Positions 25,225 through 32,961 of a DNA stretch of 39,184 bases are shown one piece after another. The translations under genes were made by a program, and so were the position numbers. Origin of the DNA: Dehalococcoidia bacterium. Its GTDB lineage: Bacteria; Chloroflexota; Dehalococcoidia; Lucifugimonadales; GCA-2717565. The notes below the pieces were generated by a model. That model searched no databases and had not been told where the DNA came from. It saw nothing but the letters and a program-made list of their open reading frames with translations. Position 1 is the stretch's first letter. Every line of letters begins with the position of its first letter. The stretch spans positions 1 through 39,184 of the forward strand of contig SHYH01000010.1 of NCBI GenBank assembly GCA_009692865.1. Direction: 5' to 3'.

Positions 25225-25252
25225 GTAGGGCCGAAGCATGCTTCGGCCCTAC
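25225..25252. repeat. Perfect 28-bp palindrome
   Basis: The arm GTAGGGCCGAAGCA is followed directly by its reverse complement. It shares the GTAGGG/CCCTAC ends with the palindrome at 381-410. Confidence 0.8.
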
Positions 25253-25300
25253 TGCTCTTGGCGTAAAGCTGGCGTGGGCAAGAGGAGCTCCTGGTAGGCC

Positions 25301-25430
25301 GCTGAAAAGGGGAGTGCAGAGGGGCGCCGCCCCTCTGCCGGGGGTCTGGGGGTGCCCCCCAGATATAACTTCCACCCTCTTCCTGGCAGGCAGGGGGAAA
25401 GGGGGATGGTTGAAACGGTTTTTCATCAGC
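25301..25430. repeat. Dispersed hairpin-rich repeat, copy D (complete, 130 bp)
   Basis: Begins GCTGAAAAGGGGAG and ends TTTTTCATCAGC, giving imperfect terminal inverted repeats (GCTGAAAA against GCTGATGAAAA). Inside are AGAGGGGCG/CGCCCCTCT, TCTGGGGG/CCCCCAGA and a weaker CTTCCTG/CAGGCAGGGGG stem, then GGGGGATGGTTGAAA. It has no coding capacity. This is the reference copy for those at 3333, 7500, 14673 and 33445. Confidence 0.8.
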
Positions 25431-25433
25431 CCC

Positions 25434-26375
25434 CTAGGCGATGAGTTGCCTCACCCACACGTCCGCTACCAGCCCCAGGAAGGTAAGCCCTAGGAAAGGA
25501 TAGGCCGAGACCCGGAACAGCTTGAAAGATGCGGCGGCGTTGTTCTCTCGCAAAATCCGGTAGCAGCCGTACACCATCAAGGGGCCTACCGCGTTGGCCA
25601 CCAGAAAGTAGACCCAGCCGAAGCCACCTAAGGCCCATAGAGCCAGGGAGGCCGCATACATGAATGCCGAGAGGCCAAGAGAGATCTGGGAGGTGAGGCG
25701 AACGCTCTTGTCCAGGGGGAAGATGTTCACCCCAGCCTGAAGATAGTCCTCCCGGTAGGCGATCATCAGGTTCCACACGTGGACTGGGACCCAGACCAGG
25801 ATAATGACGGTGATGAGCACAACGGTGGCGTCCACTCTTGGGGTCATGGCGAACCAGCCCACTAGAATGGGGCCGGTGCTGGAGACGGAGCCCAGGAAGT
25901 GGGTCACCCAGGTCTTGCGACCCACCACGGCAGCCGTCACTCCTACCAGGCCCGCCGCAAAGGCATAGGGATGGAGGGCCAAGGCGATAGCCAGGGCCGC
26001 GATCACCAGCAGAAGGGACCAGGCCAGGGCCTGGGGGGGTGTGATCAACCCGGACGGCAGCACCCGTCGGCGGGTCCGCTTCATCTGGATGTCTATATGA
26101 CGGTCCAGGTAGTTGGTCAGGCCGTTGGCGCCACCGCTGCCAATCAGGATGGTGGTGAGGGCCAGCAGGAACCGTCCCCAGGGTGGCGCCCCCTGGCTCG
26201 CCACCAGGATGGTGCAGCCGCCGATGAGGGTGAGAAGCGCTGTCTCGCGGGGCTTCAGGACCCTGATGTAGCACACCAGGGGGTGCTCCTTCCAGGTGGG
26301 ACGGGACACAACGGAAGGCGCCTGTGTTAGAGCAGGGTTGCTGCGGGTCGCGCCACTGGAAGAGATTCCTGCCAC
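25434..26375 (-). CDS. ctaB: Protoheme IX farnesyltransferase (heme O synthase)
   Basis: 313 residues, UbiA-type prenyltransferase with about eight to nine membrane helices. It adds farnesyl to heme B to make heme O for terminal oxidases. The first Asp-rich motif reads NYLDRHIDIQMKRTRRRVLPSG (consensus NxxxDxxxDxxMxRTxxRPL); the second region has WVPVHVWNLMIAYREDYLQAG. I chose GTG 26375 because GGAGG lies nine bases upstream; an in-frame TTG at 26438 lies next to a palindromic repeat and lacks a binding site. The enzyme implies that heme made by this organism reaches an oxidase. A 33-residue membrane peptide gene precedes it. Confidence 0.92.
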   Translation of the reverse strand: MAGISSSGATRSNPALTQAPSVVSRPTWKEHPLVCYIRVLKPRETALLTLIGGCTILVASQGAPPWGRFLLALTTILIGSGGANGLTNYLDRHIDIQMKRTRRRVLPSGLITPPQALAWSLLLVIAALAIALALHPYAFAAGLVGVTAAVVGRKTWVTHFLGSVSSTGPILVGWFAMTPRVDATVVLITVIILVWVPVHVWNLMIAYREDYLQAGVNIFPLDKSVRLTSQISLGLSAFMYAASLALWALGGFGWVYFLVANAVGPLMVYGCYRILRENNAAASFKLFRVSAYPFLGLTFLGLVADVWVRQLIA

Positions 26376-26441
26376 CTGTTGAATCCTCCGGTACGAGTCT
26401 ACTCTTTGGGCCTGGACGCCAACAATGCTCTTGCCCAACGC

Positions 26442-26459
26442 GGGCAGGGCGTGCCCTGC
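26442..26459. repeat. Palindromic repeat, GGGCGTGCCC family
   Basis: GGGCAGGGCGTGCCCTGC between the 33-residue peptide gene and ctaB. Same core as at 9598, 12382 and 25127. Confidence 0.65.
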
Positions 26460-26488
26460 TCTCTACCTCAGGCTGGGGCAGCGCACCC

Positions 26489-26590
26489 TTAGTAGGCGGA
26501 CTTTAGGGCCAAGACGGCGAGGATCATGACCCCCAGCAGCACGAACCCCGATATGATGGACCACATGATGGAGTTCAGCGGGTTCTTCAT
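26489..26590 (-). CDS. 33-residue single-helix membrane peptide
   Basis: MKNPLNSIMWSII followed by SGFVLLGVMILAVLAL and KSAY: one transmembrane helix with a short polar N-terminus. ATG 26590 has GAGGAG eight bases upstream, an excellent ribosome-binding site, which is the main evidence that it is translated. It precedes ctaB by about 110 bp on the same strand. Its size and form resemble small oxidase-associated subunits such as CcoQ/CydX-like peptides, but no sequence family is recognised; the oxidase link is inference from the heme O synthase next door. Confidence 0.6.
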   Translation of the reverse strand: MKNPLNSIMWSIISGFVLLGVMILAVLALKSAY

Positions 26591-26702
26591 TCAGACGTCT
26601 CCTCGTGAAAAGGTGGCAATGGCTATGGCTGCGCCAGCTGTGCCTCGTTCCCCGGCGCAGCCTTCAAAGGCCTCGCGGGGGATGCTCTACGTCCTGGAAA
26701 CA

Positions 26703-27224
26703 CTAAGATGCCCAGAGGCTGGGGAGGTGGGCAGAGGCCACCATGAAGAACAGCATGGGTACGGAGAGCATCACATTGGTCCTGGAGGCCAGCAGGGCCT
26801 TCCTGGCCCATCGCGCCTGCTCCGGCGGTGCGGGGACCTGCCGTGTCACGGTGGCGGTGGTGGCCGCAATGATCTTCCTCTGGTTGGGCCAGATGAACAT
26901 CCAGACGTTTATCATCATGATGGCGCCTAGGGTGCCGCCCACCACAATGGCCTTGAAGCCAGCGGTCCTCATGTACACATCCCAGCCCTGGTTGAACCCT
27001 GACGAGAGGAACCACACCAACCCCAGGGCCACCGTCGCCCAGGCCGTGTGGCGGAAGAACAGGAGGGCCCTGGAAACAATGGTCATGACGACCTGTGGCC
27101 GAGCGGGCGCCTCCATTTTGGCCATGGAAGGGATATGGACGAGGTTGAAGTAGTAAAGGAGGCCGATCCAGATAATCCCGGACCCAATGTGAAGGAACCT
27201 CAGGATGGCGAAATAGATCTCCAT
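26703..27224 (-). CDS. PuuD/urate-oxidase-N-like four-helix membrane protein
   Basis: 173 residues. Four to five membrane helices: ILRFLHIGSGIIWIGLLYYFNLV, AWATVALGLVWFL, AIVVGGTLGAIMMINVWMFIWPNQRKII, and LSVPMLFFMVASAHL. The FLHxxxGxxWIGxLYYFN opening and the MMxNVWxxIWPxQR segment match the membrane domain family of bacterial urate hydroxylase PuuD (Urate_ox_N). This short form lacks the cytochrome c domain of true PuuD, and similar proteins often accompany oxidase genes. Conserved His residues could bind heme. ATG 27224 has GGGAGG seven bases upstream. It is the first gene of the minus-strand group with the 33-residue peptide and ctaB. Confidence 0.72.
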   Translation of the reverse strand: MEIYFAILRFLHIGSGIIWIGLLYYFNLVHIPSMAKMEAPARPQVVMTIVSRALLFFRHTAWATVALGLVWFLSSGFNQGWDVYMRTAGFKAIVVGGTLGAIMMINVWMFIWPNQRKIIAATTATVTRQVPAPPEQARWARKALLASRTNVMLSVPMLFFMVASAHLPSLWAS

Positions 27225-27376
27225 TGCTTTCCTCCCTGCGTTGGCTTCAGATGGCGTCCCTCTAGGGGTGCGGTGGCCCGGTGGCACTATGTTCCTATTG
27301 TTGTTAAGTTAAGTCCTGATGTCAAGATTATCAGCGGCCATCCTTGGCGCCTTACCCGTTCGGCCTTCGTTGGCGG

Positions 27377-27385
27377 TGGTACAAT
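27377..27385 (+). promoter_or_regulatory. Extended -10 element
   Basis: TGG followed by TACAAT (27380-27385). Transcription would begin near 27392, after the ATG at 27384 but 16 bases before GTG 27408, which has its own GGAGG. This favours the GTG as start of the hydrolase gene. No clear -35 is visible. Confidence 0.4.
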
Positions 27386-27407
27386 GGCGCGGAGTAGGGA
27401 GGAAGGC

Positions 27408-28184
27408 GTGGTCTTCCGCGAGGAGTTCCGGTTGGAGAGCGACGGCATCCTGCTGGCGGCGGCCCTGTTCGTCCCAGAGGACGCTAGCCTCCACCCCGGC
27501 CTCATTCTCTGCCACGGGATGCCCGCCGGGCCCAGGCTCTCGGGAGAGCAGGTGGGGAGTGGTGAGGAAGACCCTGGCTACCCCGAGCTGGCGGAGCGGT
27601 GCGCCAGGGCGGGTTTCGTCACTCTAATCTTCAACTTCCGCGGCACGGGGCAGAGCGGCGGCAACTACCACCCTCTCGGTTGGGCCCGGGACCTGGAGGC
27701 GGTGCTGGACTGGATGGGCCAGCTCCCCCAGGTGGACGCGAAGCGCATCGCGTTGCTGGGCTCCAGCATGGGGGCTGCCGTAGCAATGTACGTCGCAGCC
27801 CACCGCCCGGAGGTGGCCGCCGTCGTGTCGTACGCTGGGCCTGCGGCGATGGGGCCCCGGCCCAACCCCGCCGACGCCGTGGAGCGCCTGCGCGAGTCGG
27901 GGCTCATCAGGGACACCGACTTCCCGCCTGACCTCGATGCTTGGAGCCGGGAGTCGGTTGAGATCAGCCCTGTCGAGTGGATTGGCAAGATCTCCCCCCG
28001 GCCCTTGCTGCTTCTGCATGGGGACGCCGACGACCTGGTCCCGGTCGAGAACGCCTTCACTCTCTACCAGCAGGCCGGAGAGCCCAAGGAGCTACGCCTT
28101 CTGCCCGGGGCCGGCCACCGGTTCCGCAGCGAGCCCGCGGCCCTGGAGACAGCCCTCGAATGGCTGCTGCGGTCCCTCGTCTAG
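27408..28184 (+). CDS. Alpha/beta hydrolase (serine hydrolase)
   Basis: 258 residues from GTG 27408, or 266 from ATG 27384. I favour the GTG: GGAGG is about six bases upstream and an extended -10 overlaps the ATG. The nucleophile elbow is G-S-S-M-G with Ser120 (numbered from the GTG); the acid is in LLLLHGDADDLVPV and the His in LLPGAGHRF, so the catalytic triad is complete. LILCHGMPAG carries the oxyanion-hole strand. The layout is that of soluble esterase/peptidase-like hydrolases (DUF1749/BAAT-like group); the substrate is not predictable. It is transcribed alone, divergent from the PuuD-like gene. Confidence 0.85.
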   Translation: MVFREEFRLESDGILLAAALFVPEDASLHPGLILCHGMPAGPRLSGEQVGSGEEDPGYPELAERCARAGFVTLIFNFRGTGQSGGNYHPLGWARDLEAVLDWMGQLPQVDAKRIALLGSSMGAAVAMYVAAHRPEVAAVVSYAGPAAMGPRPNPADAVERLRESGLIRDTDFPPDLDAWSRESVEISPVEWIGKISPRPLLLLHGDADDLVPVENAFTLYQQAGEPKELRLLPGAGHRFRSEPAALETALEWLLRSLV

Positions 28185-28215
28185 TTCCGGCTTTGCACAA
28201 CAAGCCATGCTGTTC

Positions 28216-28926
28216 TCAGGCCGCTGCTCTGGGGTGTTCGTCGCCGATGACACCATCTCGCATCAAAAGCACTCGGGAGCAGGTGGCGCCAACTTCACGG
28301 TCGTGGGTTACAAGGACAATAGTCTGTTGGTGCTCGCGGTTGAACTTTCGTAGCACCTCCAGCACCTCAGCTGTATTGGCCGAGTCCAGGTTTCCCGTGG
28401 GCTCATCAGCCAGAATAAGTGCGGGCCGATTCGCCAAGGCGCGAGCGATGGCCACTCGCTGCTGCTCACCACCCGAAAGCTCTGTCGGTCGGTGGTGGGC
28501 GCGGTCGCCTAAGTTGACCCACTCCAATGCCTCTCTGGCAGTGGCCGCAGCCGTTGAACGTGACTGCCCGGCGTATTCAGATGCGAGAGCAACGTTCTCA
28601 AGAGCGGTCAGCGTTGGCACCAGGTTGAAGGACTGAAATACAAATCCCATTGTCCTGGCTCGCATCTGGGTCCGCCGGCTGTCTGAGAGGTTGGTGACAT
28701 CCACACCGCTTATGAGGATTCGGGGGGGTGGGTTAGCGGCGCGATCCGGAGGTTGCAAAAGGCCCAGGATATGCATAAGGGTGCTCTTCCCACAGCCTGA
28801 AGGCCCCATAATGGCAACCATTTCGCCCGCTTCAATCGAGATGTCAACACCACGCAGGGCGTGGAGGGTGTTGTTGCGGCCCATCCTGTAGGTCTTGTGG
28901 AGATTGTAGGCTTCAACAAACGCCAT
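28216..28926 (-). CDS. ABC transporter ATP-binding protein (MacB/LolD type)
   Basis: 236 residues. Walker A is GPSGCGKST, the Q-loop is VFQSFNLVP, the signature is LSGGEQQRVAIARAL, Walker B is LILADEP followed by TGNLDS, and the switch His is in VTHD. The SFNLVPTLTALENV and TGNLD patterns place it with MacB, LolD and FtsE-like ATPases that power mechanotransmission exporters. ATG 28926 has AGAGG nine bases upstream. It is downstream of its cognate permease by 13 bp. An MFP partner is absent, as in many monoderm systems. Confidence 0.93.
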   Translation of the reverse strand: MAFVEAYNLHKTYRMGRNNTLHALRGVDISIEAGEMVAIMGPSGCGKSTLMHILGLLQPPDRAANPPPRILISGVDVTNLSDSRRTQMRARTMGFVFQSFNLVPTLTALENVALASEYAGQSRSTAAATAREALEWVNLGDRAHHRPTELSGGEQQRVAIARALANRPALILADEPTGNLDSANTAEVLEVLRKFNREHQQTIVLVTHDREVGATCSRVLLMRDGVIGDEHPRAAA

Positions 28927-28939
28927 AGTTCGCAACCTC

Positions 28940-30139
28940 TTATTCGTATCTGAGGGCCTCGACCGGGTCAAGGCGTGCAGCGGTCCAAGCGGGAGCGATG
29001 CCGGCTACCATGCCCAGCACCGTCGAAAAGGCCAAGGCGAAGGCCGCTGTATTGGGTGTGAGGAGGAACAGAATTATCCCAGAATCCCGTCCCGCCTCGT
29101 TGGCAATCACGACGACAACAGCTCCCAGGACGATCCCTATGGTTCCTCCAATGAGGCCAATGAGGCCTGCCTCAAGGACGATCTCTCGCATGATCCTGCC
29201 CCGCGATGCCCCAATAGCCCGCTTAATGCCAATCTCGCGGGTTCGCTCTACAACACTCATTGCCATGGTATTGATCACGGACAGGCCGCCCACAATAAGG
29301 CTGATGAGCGCAACGCCGAGAATAATGGCGTTAAAGATGGCGACCGAGGACCCGATCTGTTCATCAAAGTCTTTCCCAGTAAGCGTTTGCACATGATCGA
29401 CCTGATTCTCAATGGCCGTGGCAAGCACGGCTATATCGACACCCTCTTCAGGGTAGACGATGATCTGCGAGACCAACTGGGCTGCTACCATGCCTTGCCG
29501 GATCGCCAACGGTGCGGAGTCTGCCAGCAGCCGCTGAGCTGCCTCCAGCGGCAACAGGGCAGTGGTGTCGGGCGCTGTGAGAGTGGGTTCAAGCACTCCT
29601 GCGACGGTGAACTCGCGGCCCCGTATGGTGATGGCATCGCCCGGTTGCTTGCCGAACTTGCGTGCCAGGTCTGATCCGAGCACCACATTGCTGCTGCCCT
29701 CGTCCCCTGCGGTAAGGAGACGGCCCCGTGCAGCCCTCACTTGGAACTGCTCCCTCCCTTGGTCGGCGCCTGCCACCGTCCCGGAGATCAGGTCGGGTAG
29801 ACCAAAACCAGCGGCGGCGGCCTCCGAATCGAACAGCATCTGGACTTCCGGCCAGGTCACTGCGACACCTGGAACAGCTCGGATCTGGTCAGCGATTGCC
29901 AGAGGGAGCGGGGTGGACCCAAACCCGAAACCCAGGGTCGTGGCGTCGATCACAATGATCTTGTCCTTGTAGTAGATGCTGCCACCCTCCACGAGAGCGC
30001 CGATCTTGTTTGCCATGGAGCTCATGACGACCAACGCCCAGATACCGACGCTGATGCCTACGATGGTCAGCGTGGTGCGTAGCTTGCGGCGCGTTAGGCT
30101 GCGGACTAACCTCATGAAGCCCCCAATCACCAAACCCAT
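28940..30139 (-). CDS. ABC transporter permease (MacB/FtsX-like)
   Basis: 399 residues. Topology: one N-terminal helix (LTIVGISVGIWALVVMSSMA), a large extracytoplasmic MacB_PCD domain (about 55-255), and three C-terminal helices (about 265-395) with the FtsX domain signature ERTREIGIKRAIGASRGRIMREIVLEAG. The C-terminus P-x-x-A-L-R-YE is typical. The pair probably exports a peptide, antibiotic or lipoprotein, or does mechanical work at the membrane. ATG 30139 is used; an alternative ATG at 30115 (MRLVRSLTRRKL) has GGGGG five bases upstream and is equally plausible. Confidence 0.92.
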   Translation of the reverse strand: MGLVIGGFMRLVRSLTRRKLRTTLTIVGISVGIWALVVMSSMANKIGALVEGGSIYYKDKIIVIDATTLGFGFGSTPLPLAIADQIRAVPGVAVTWPEVQMLFDSEAAAAGFGLPDLISGTVAGADQGREQFQVRAARGRLLTAGDEGSSNVVLGSDLARKFGKQPGDAITIRGREFTVAGVLEPTLTAPDTTALLPLEAAQRLLADSAPLAIRQGMVAAQLVSQIIVYPEEGVDIAVLATAIENQVDHVQTLTGKDFDEQIGSSVAIFNAIILGVALISLIVGGLSVINTMAMSVVERTREIGIKRAIGASRGRIMREIVLEAGLIGLIGGTIGIVLGAVVVVIANEAGRDSGIILFLLTPNTAAFALAFSTVLGMVAGIAPAWTAARLDPVEALRYE

Positions 30140-30249
30140 GTTGACGAGTGCGGTCGTCTCACCAGGCGATGCCTGTCATACTACATGGTTGTACTGGGTA
30201 TGGTCTAGCCGCTTGGTGGGAACAGCTCTCGTCAGGGCCTCTCTCCCTA

Positions 30250-30279
30250 TTGACGAAAAGACTAGGCCCCAGGTATGAT
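30250..30279 (+). promoter_or_regulatory. Promoter for the metallophosphoesterase gene
   Basis: TTGACG (30250-30255), an 18-bp spacer and TATGAT (30274-30279), five of six matches in each box. It is followed by a leader of about 80 bases with a CCCCT-GG-AGGGG hairpin. Confidence 0.6.
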
Positions 30280-30363
30280 TACCGCTTGTGAAGGCCCTGC
30301 GGTGCCCTCTACTCCCCTGGAGGGGGGAATGCCGCCAGGGGCGAGAGGGAACTAAGATCGTTG

Positions 30364-31113
30364 ATGAATAGCAGGAAGACCCCGGAGAGGGCGATCCGGC
30401 TCCTCCACACGTCGGACGTCCATCTCCAAACCCCCGAGTCGTGTACCGGCCTGGACGCCGTGGTGGCTGCGGCCAACCACTTGGGTGTTGACCTGTTCCT
30501 CGTTGCCGGAGACCTCTTCGATAACAGCCGCGTCTCCCAGGAGACCATCGAGCGGGCCCTGGAGAGCCTTAGCCGCCTCACCATGCCAGGCGTGATTCTC
30601 CCCGGCAACCACGATGCCCTGGACCAGTTCTCCGTCTACCACCGTATGGACCTGAAGCGGTCCGCCCCTATGGTGCATCTGCTTGCCAACGTCCAGGGGG
30701 AGGAGTTGGTCATCCCTGACCTGGACGTAGCTATCTGGGGGCGTGCCGTGGAGGAGCATACCCCTCATTTCCACCCTCTGGAGGGTGCTCCCACCCGGAA
30801 TGGCGTCGGTTGGTACATAGGCATGGCCCACGGCTACCACTTTCCCACGGGGGAGAAGCCCGATCGCTCCGCGCCCATCGTCGCCGAGGAGATCGCCGAC
30901 ACCGGCTACGACTATTGGGCTCTGGGCCACGTCCACGTCTTCCGCGACGTATCGGCGGGGCCCGTTACCGCCTTTTACTCAGGGGCGCCTGACGACCATG
31001 CTATCTCCCAACGGCCGGGCCATGTGGCGCTGGTGCAAATGGACCCCGAGCAAGGCGTCCAGGTGCAGCGTGTCCTGTTGCAGACCTACTACAACTTGAC
31101 CGACCGGACCTAA
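30364..31113 (+). CDS. Metallophosphoesterase (SbcD/YkuE-like)
   Basis: 249 residues. The calcineurin-like dinuclear metal site is complete: HTSDVHL (DxH), AGDLFDN (GDxxD), PGNHD (GNHD), MAHGYH and GHVHVF (GHxH). The VAGDLFDNSRVS and GNHDALD phrasing is close to the SbcD/Mre11 phosphodiesterase group, but the protein lacks the C-terminal capping domain of SbcD and no SbcC is adjacent. A nuclease or a phosphodiesterase are both possible. ATG 30364 follows an in-frame TTG at 30361. It converges with the dienelactone hydrolase gene. Confidence 0.85.
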   Translation: MNSRKTPERAIRLLHTSDVHLQTPESCTGLDAVVAAANHLGVDLFLVAGDLFDNSRVSQETIERALESLSRLTMPGVILPGNHDALDQFSVYHRMDLKRSAPMVHLLANVQGEELVIPDLDVAIWGRAVEEHTPHFHPLEGAPTRNGVGWYIGMAHGYHFPTGEKPDRSAPIVAEEIADTGYDYWALGHVHVFRDVSAGPVTAFYSGAPDDHAISQRPGHVALVQMDPEQGVQVQRVLLQTYYNLTDRT

Positions 31114-31131
31114 GCCCGGGTCTCCGGCAGG

Positions 31132-31864
31132 TTACCCCTCCTGTTGTCTTTCCACCGCTCTGCTCCTGCTGCCTGCCAGGGTGCGGGCGAAAAAGGCCAG
31201 CACGTGGCCCCAGGCCTCCCTCGCCGCTGCCTCCCGATAGTATCCAGGCAGGACCTGGTTGAAGAAGGAGTGGCCGTCCCCCTCGTAGACCCGGATCTCG
31301 TGGTCCACGCCGTGGTCCTGGAGAGAGTGCTCCAGTTCCTGGATACGCTCCAGAGGGATGCCCTGGTCCTCGATCCCATAGGCGCCGAAGATGGAGGACC
31401 GGATACGTGGAAGGCCCTCGGGCACGGGGCCTCCCCCGTAGAACACGGCTGCGGCGGCCAGGTTGGGATTCCTGATAGTGGTCTGAAGGCACAGGCTCCC
31501 GCCCATGCAGAAGCCGATGGCCCCTACGGGGCCGCCCGCCACGGTTCCCAGGGACTTGAGGTAGCGCACGGCGCTTGTCCAGGTCTTTTTCTGCCCGGTC
31601 CATCGCCATGGCCATGCGCCGCTTTCGGGCCTCCTCTAGGTCCAGGGCCTCGGGGCCATGGTACAGGTTAGGCGCCAGGGCGGCGTACCCCTCGCGGGCG
31701 AACCGCCGGGCGATATCCCGAATGTCCTCGTTGAGGCCAAACACCTCCTGGATCACCACGATGCCCGGCACCGGGTGGTCCACTTGCGGCAGGGCTAGAT
31801 ACCCTGGGGTCATCTCGCCGTTTATGGGGAAGGTGATGTCCTCGGCTACGCGCAGCTCTGGCAT
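31132..31864 (-). pseudogene. Dienelactone hydrolase family gene interrupted by a one-base frameshift
   Basis: The N-terminal part (from ATG 31864, with GGAG five bases upstream) has IVVIQEVFGLNEDIRDIARRFA and reads to EKDLDK; the C-terminal part has GAIGFCMGGSLCL with the catalytic Cys of the Cys-His-Asp triad, IEDQGIP with the Asp, and EGDGHSFF with the His. The two are in different frames. Removing one C of the minus strand (a G at about 31573 on the plus strand) restores EKDLDKAVRYLKSLG and a full-length protein of about 243 residues with an intact triad. The enzyme would hydrolyse carbon-carbon or ester bonds of dienelactone-like compounds. A sequencing or assembly error is as likely as a true pseudogene, since nothing else is degraded. 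Confidence 0.8.
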
Positions 31865-31959
31865 GGGTGCTCCGTTAGCTAGGGCTGAAAGGCTGGGCTT
31901 GCGGGATCTGGAGGTAAGGTCGGCGCCGTGGTGGTGTAGGAGCCTGAGGCTTCCTGCCC

Positions 31960-32328
31960 TCAGGTGAGGAACTCCACCTCCACCAGGGGGCTGCCCTCTA
32001 CCCACTCCTCCACGTCTATTGGGCGACGGGCGCGTAGGCGCTCCCCAATCTTGGCCATGACAGCCCGCTTGGCGGTCTTGCCCTGGATGGGCTTGGCCCT
32101 CACGTGCAGGTCTCGCTGGACGCTCTGCTTGAGGTGCACCGTGAAGTCCGGGTTGGCGATCATGTTGGCGTACCAGCTCCTGGGGCCCGGTGTCCCTGAC
32201 AGGTAGAGCCGCCCATCGATCAAGTGAAAGCCGATCTCCTTGCGCCAGGACTGTCCCGTCTTTCGTCCCGTGGTGGTGATGTCAATCAACCGGTCCTTCT
32301 CCAACGCTTGCTGCACTTCAGGTTCCAT
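31960..32328 (-). CDS. Deazaflavin (F420)-dependent nitroreductase-family protein
   Basis: 122 residues. A split beta-barrel flavin-binding protein of the DDN/DUF385 group. It has ITTTGRKTGQSWRKEIGFHLIDGRLYLSG and the segment SWYANMIANPDFTVHLK, both typical of F420-dependent Ddn-type oxidoreductases. The cofactor could be F420, but this cannot be verified from sequence. ATG 32328 has GGAGGAGG six bases upstream. It is followed on the minus strand by the dienelactone hydrolase start and preceded by the MaoC gene, which may form one transcript. Confidence 0.8.
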   Translation of the reverse strand: MEPEVQQALEKDRLIDITTTGRKTGQSWRKEIGFHLIDGRLYLSGTPGPRSWYANMIANPDFTVHLKQSVQRDLHVRAKPIQGKTAKRAVMAKIGERLRARRPIDVEEWVEGSPLVEVEFLT

Positions 32329-32367
32329 GGTGCCTCCTCCCAGGTGTTCAGGGGCCGGCCTGCTACC

Positions 32368-32799
32368 CTACCCGGCAAAGGGGTAGGCGTCCAGCAGAAT
32401 CTCGGCCTCGCCCACCAACACCTGCTCGCCTGTCTGGTTGGTGCAGGTGGTGCTGACCGTGGCCCGACGTCGCTCCTGGTCGACGGCCGTCACCTCGGCC
32501 GTGGTGGTGATGGTGTCGCCGAAGAACACCGGCCTTCGGAAGCGAAGGCTCTGGCTGAGGAAGATCACGGTGACTGCGGGGTCGGGCAGCTTGACCAGTG
32601 CTGCCGAGATGTAGGCCGCCGAGAGGATGCCGTGGGCCAACCTCTGCTTAAACCGCGTCTTGGACGCATAAGCGGCATCTGAGTGGATGGGGTTGTGGTC
32701 GCCGGAGACCTTGGCGAAGGCAGCCACGTCTGCTTCCGTGACGGTGTTGGTGACGGATACCTTCCGTCCCAGTGTTACCCCCAGGGAGGGTGTTGTCAT
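32368..32799 (-). CDS. MaoC-like (R)-specific enoyl-CoA hydratase
   Basis: 143 residues, a single hot-dog fold. The catalytic motif reads FAKVSGDHNPIHSDAAYA, with the Asp and His of the hydratase pair, followed by LAHGILSAAYIS. PhaJ and MaoC relatives hydrate trans-2-enoyl-CoA to (R)-3-hydroxyacyl-CoA. ATG 32799 has AAGGAG seven bases upstream. Transcribed toward the deazaflavin-type gene; divergent from the GlcG-family gene. Confidence 0.88.
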   Translation of the reverse strand: MTTPSLGVTLGRKVSVTNTVTEADVAAFAKVSGDHNPIHSDAAYASKTRFKQRLAHGILSAAYISAALVKLPDPAVTVIFLSQSLRFRRPVFFGDTITTTAEVTAVDQERRRATVSTTCTNQTGEQVLVGEAEILLDAYPFAG

Positions 32800-32961
32800 G
32801 GTGCAACTCCTTGTAAGAGATGGGGGCGGGATTCCAAGCCCCGCGATGGGAAGAGGATAGCACGAGCCAGTCCCTCTGGGAACCCCGATGCCTTGTCCGC
32901 CCCTTCACCCCGTGCTACTGTAAGGAGGCTAACCCCACTTGAGACCTCTAGGAGGTGTGCT

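Noticed and set aside
25301-25430. Insertion sequence
   Set aside because: Terminal inverted repeats are present but there is no transposase frame; a non-autonomous element is the most that can be said.
31001-32005. One long minus-strand frame as a single 334-residue protein
   Set aside because: Only its middle part (up to EKDLDK) matches dienelactone hydrolase; the rest is out-of-frame, and the true C-terminal half is in another frame.
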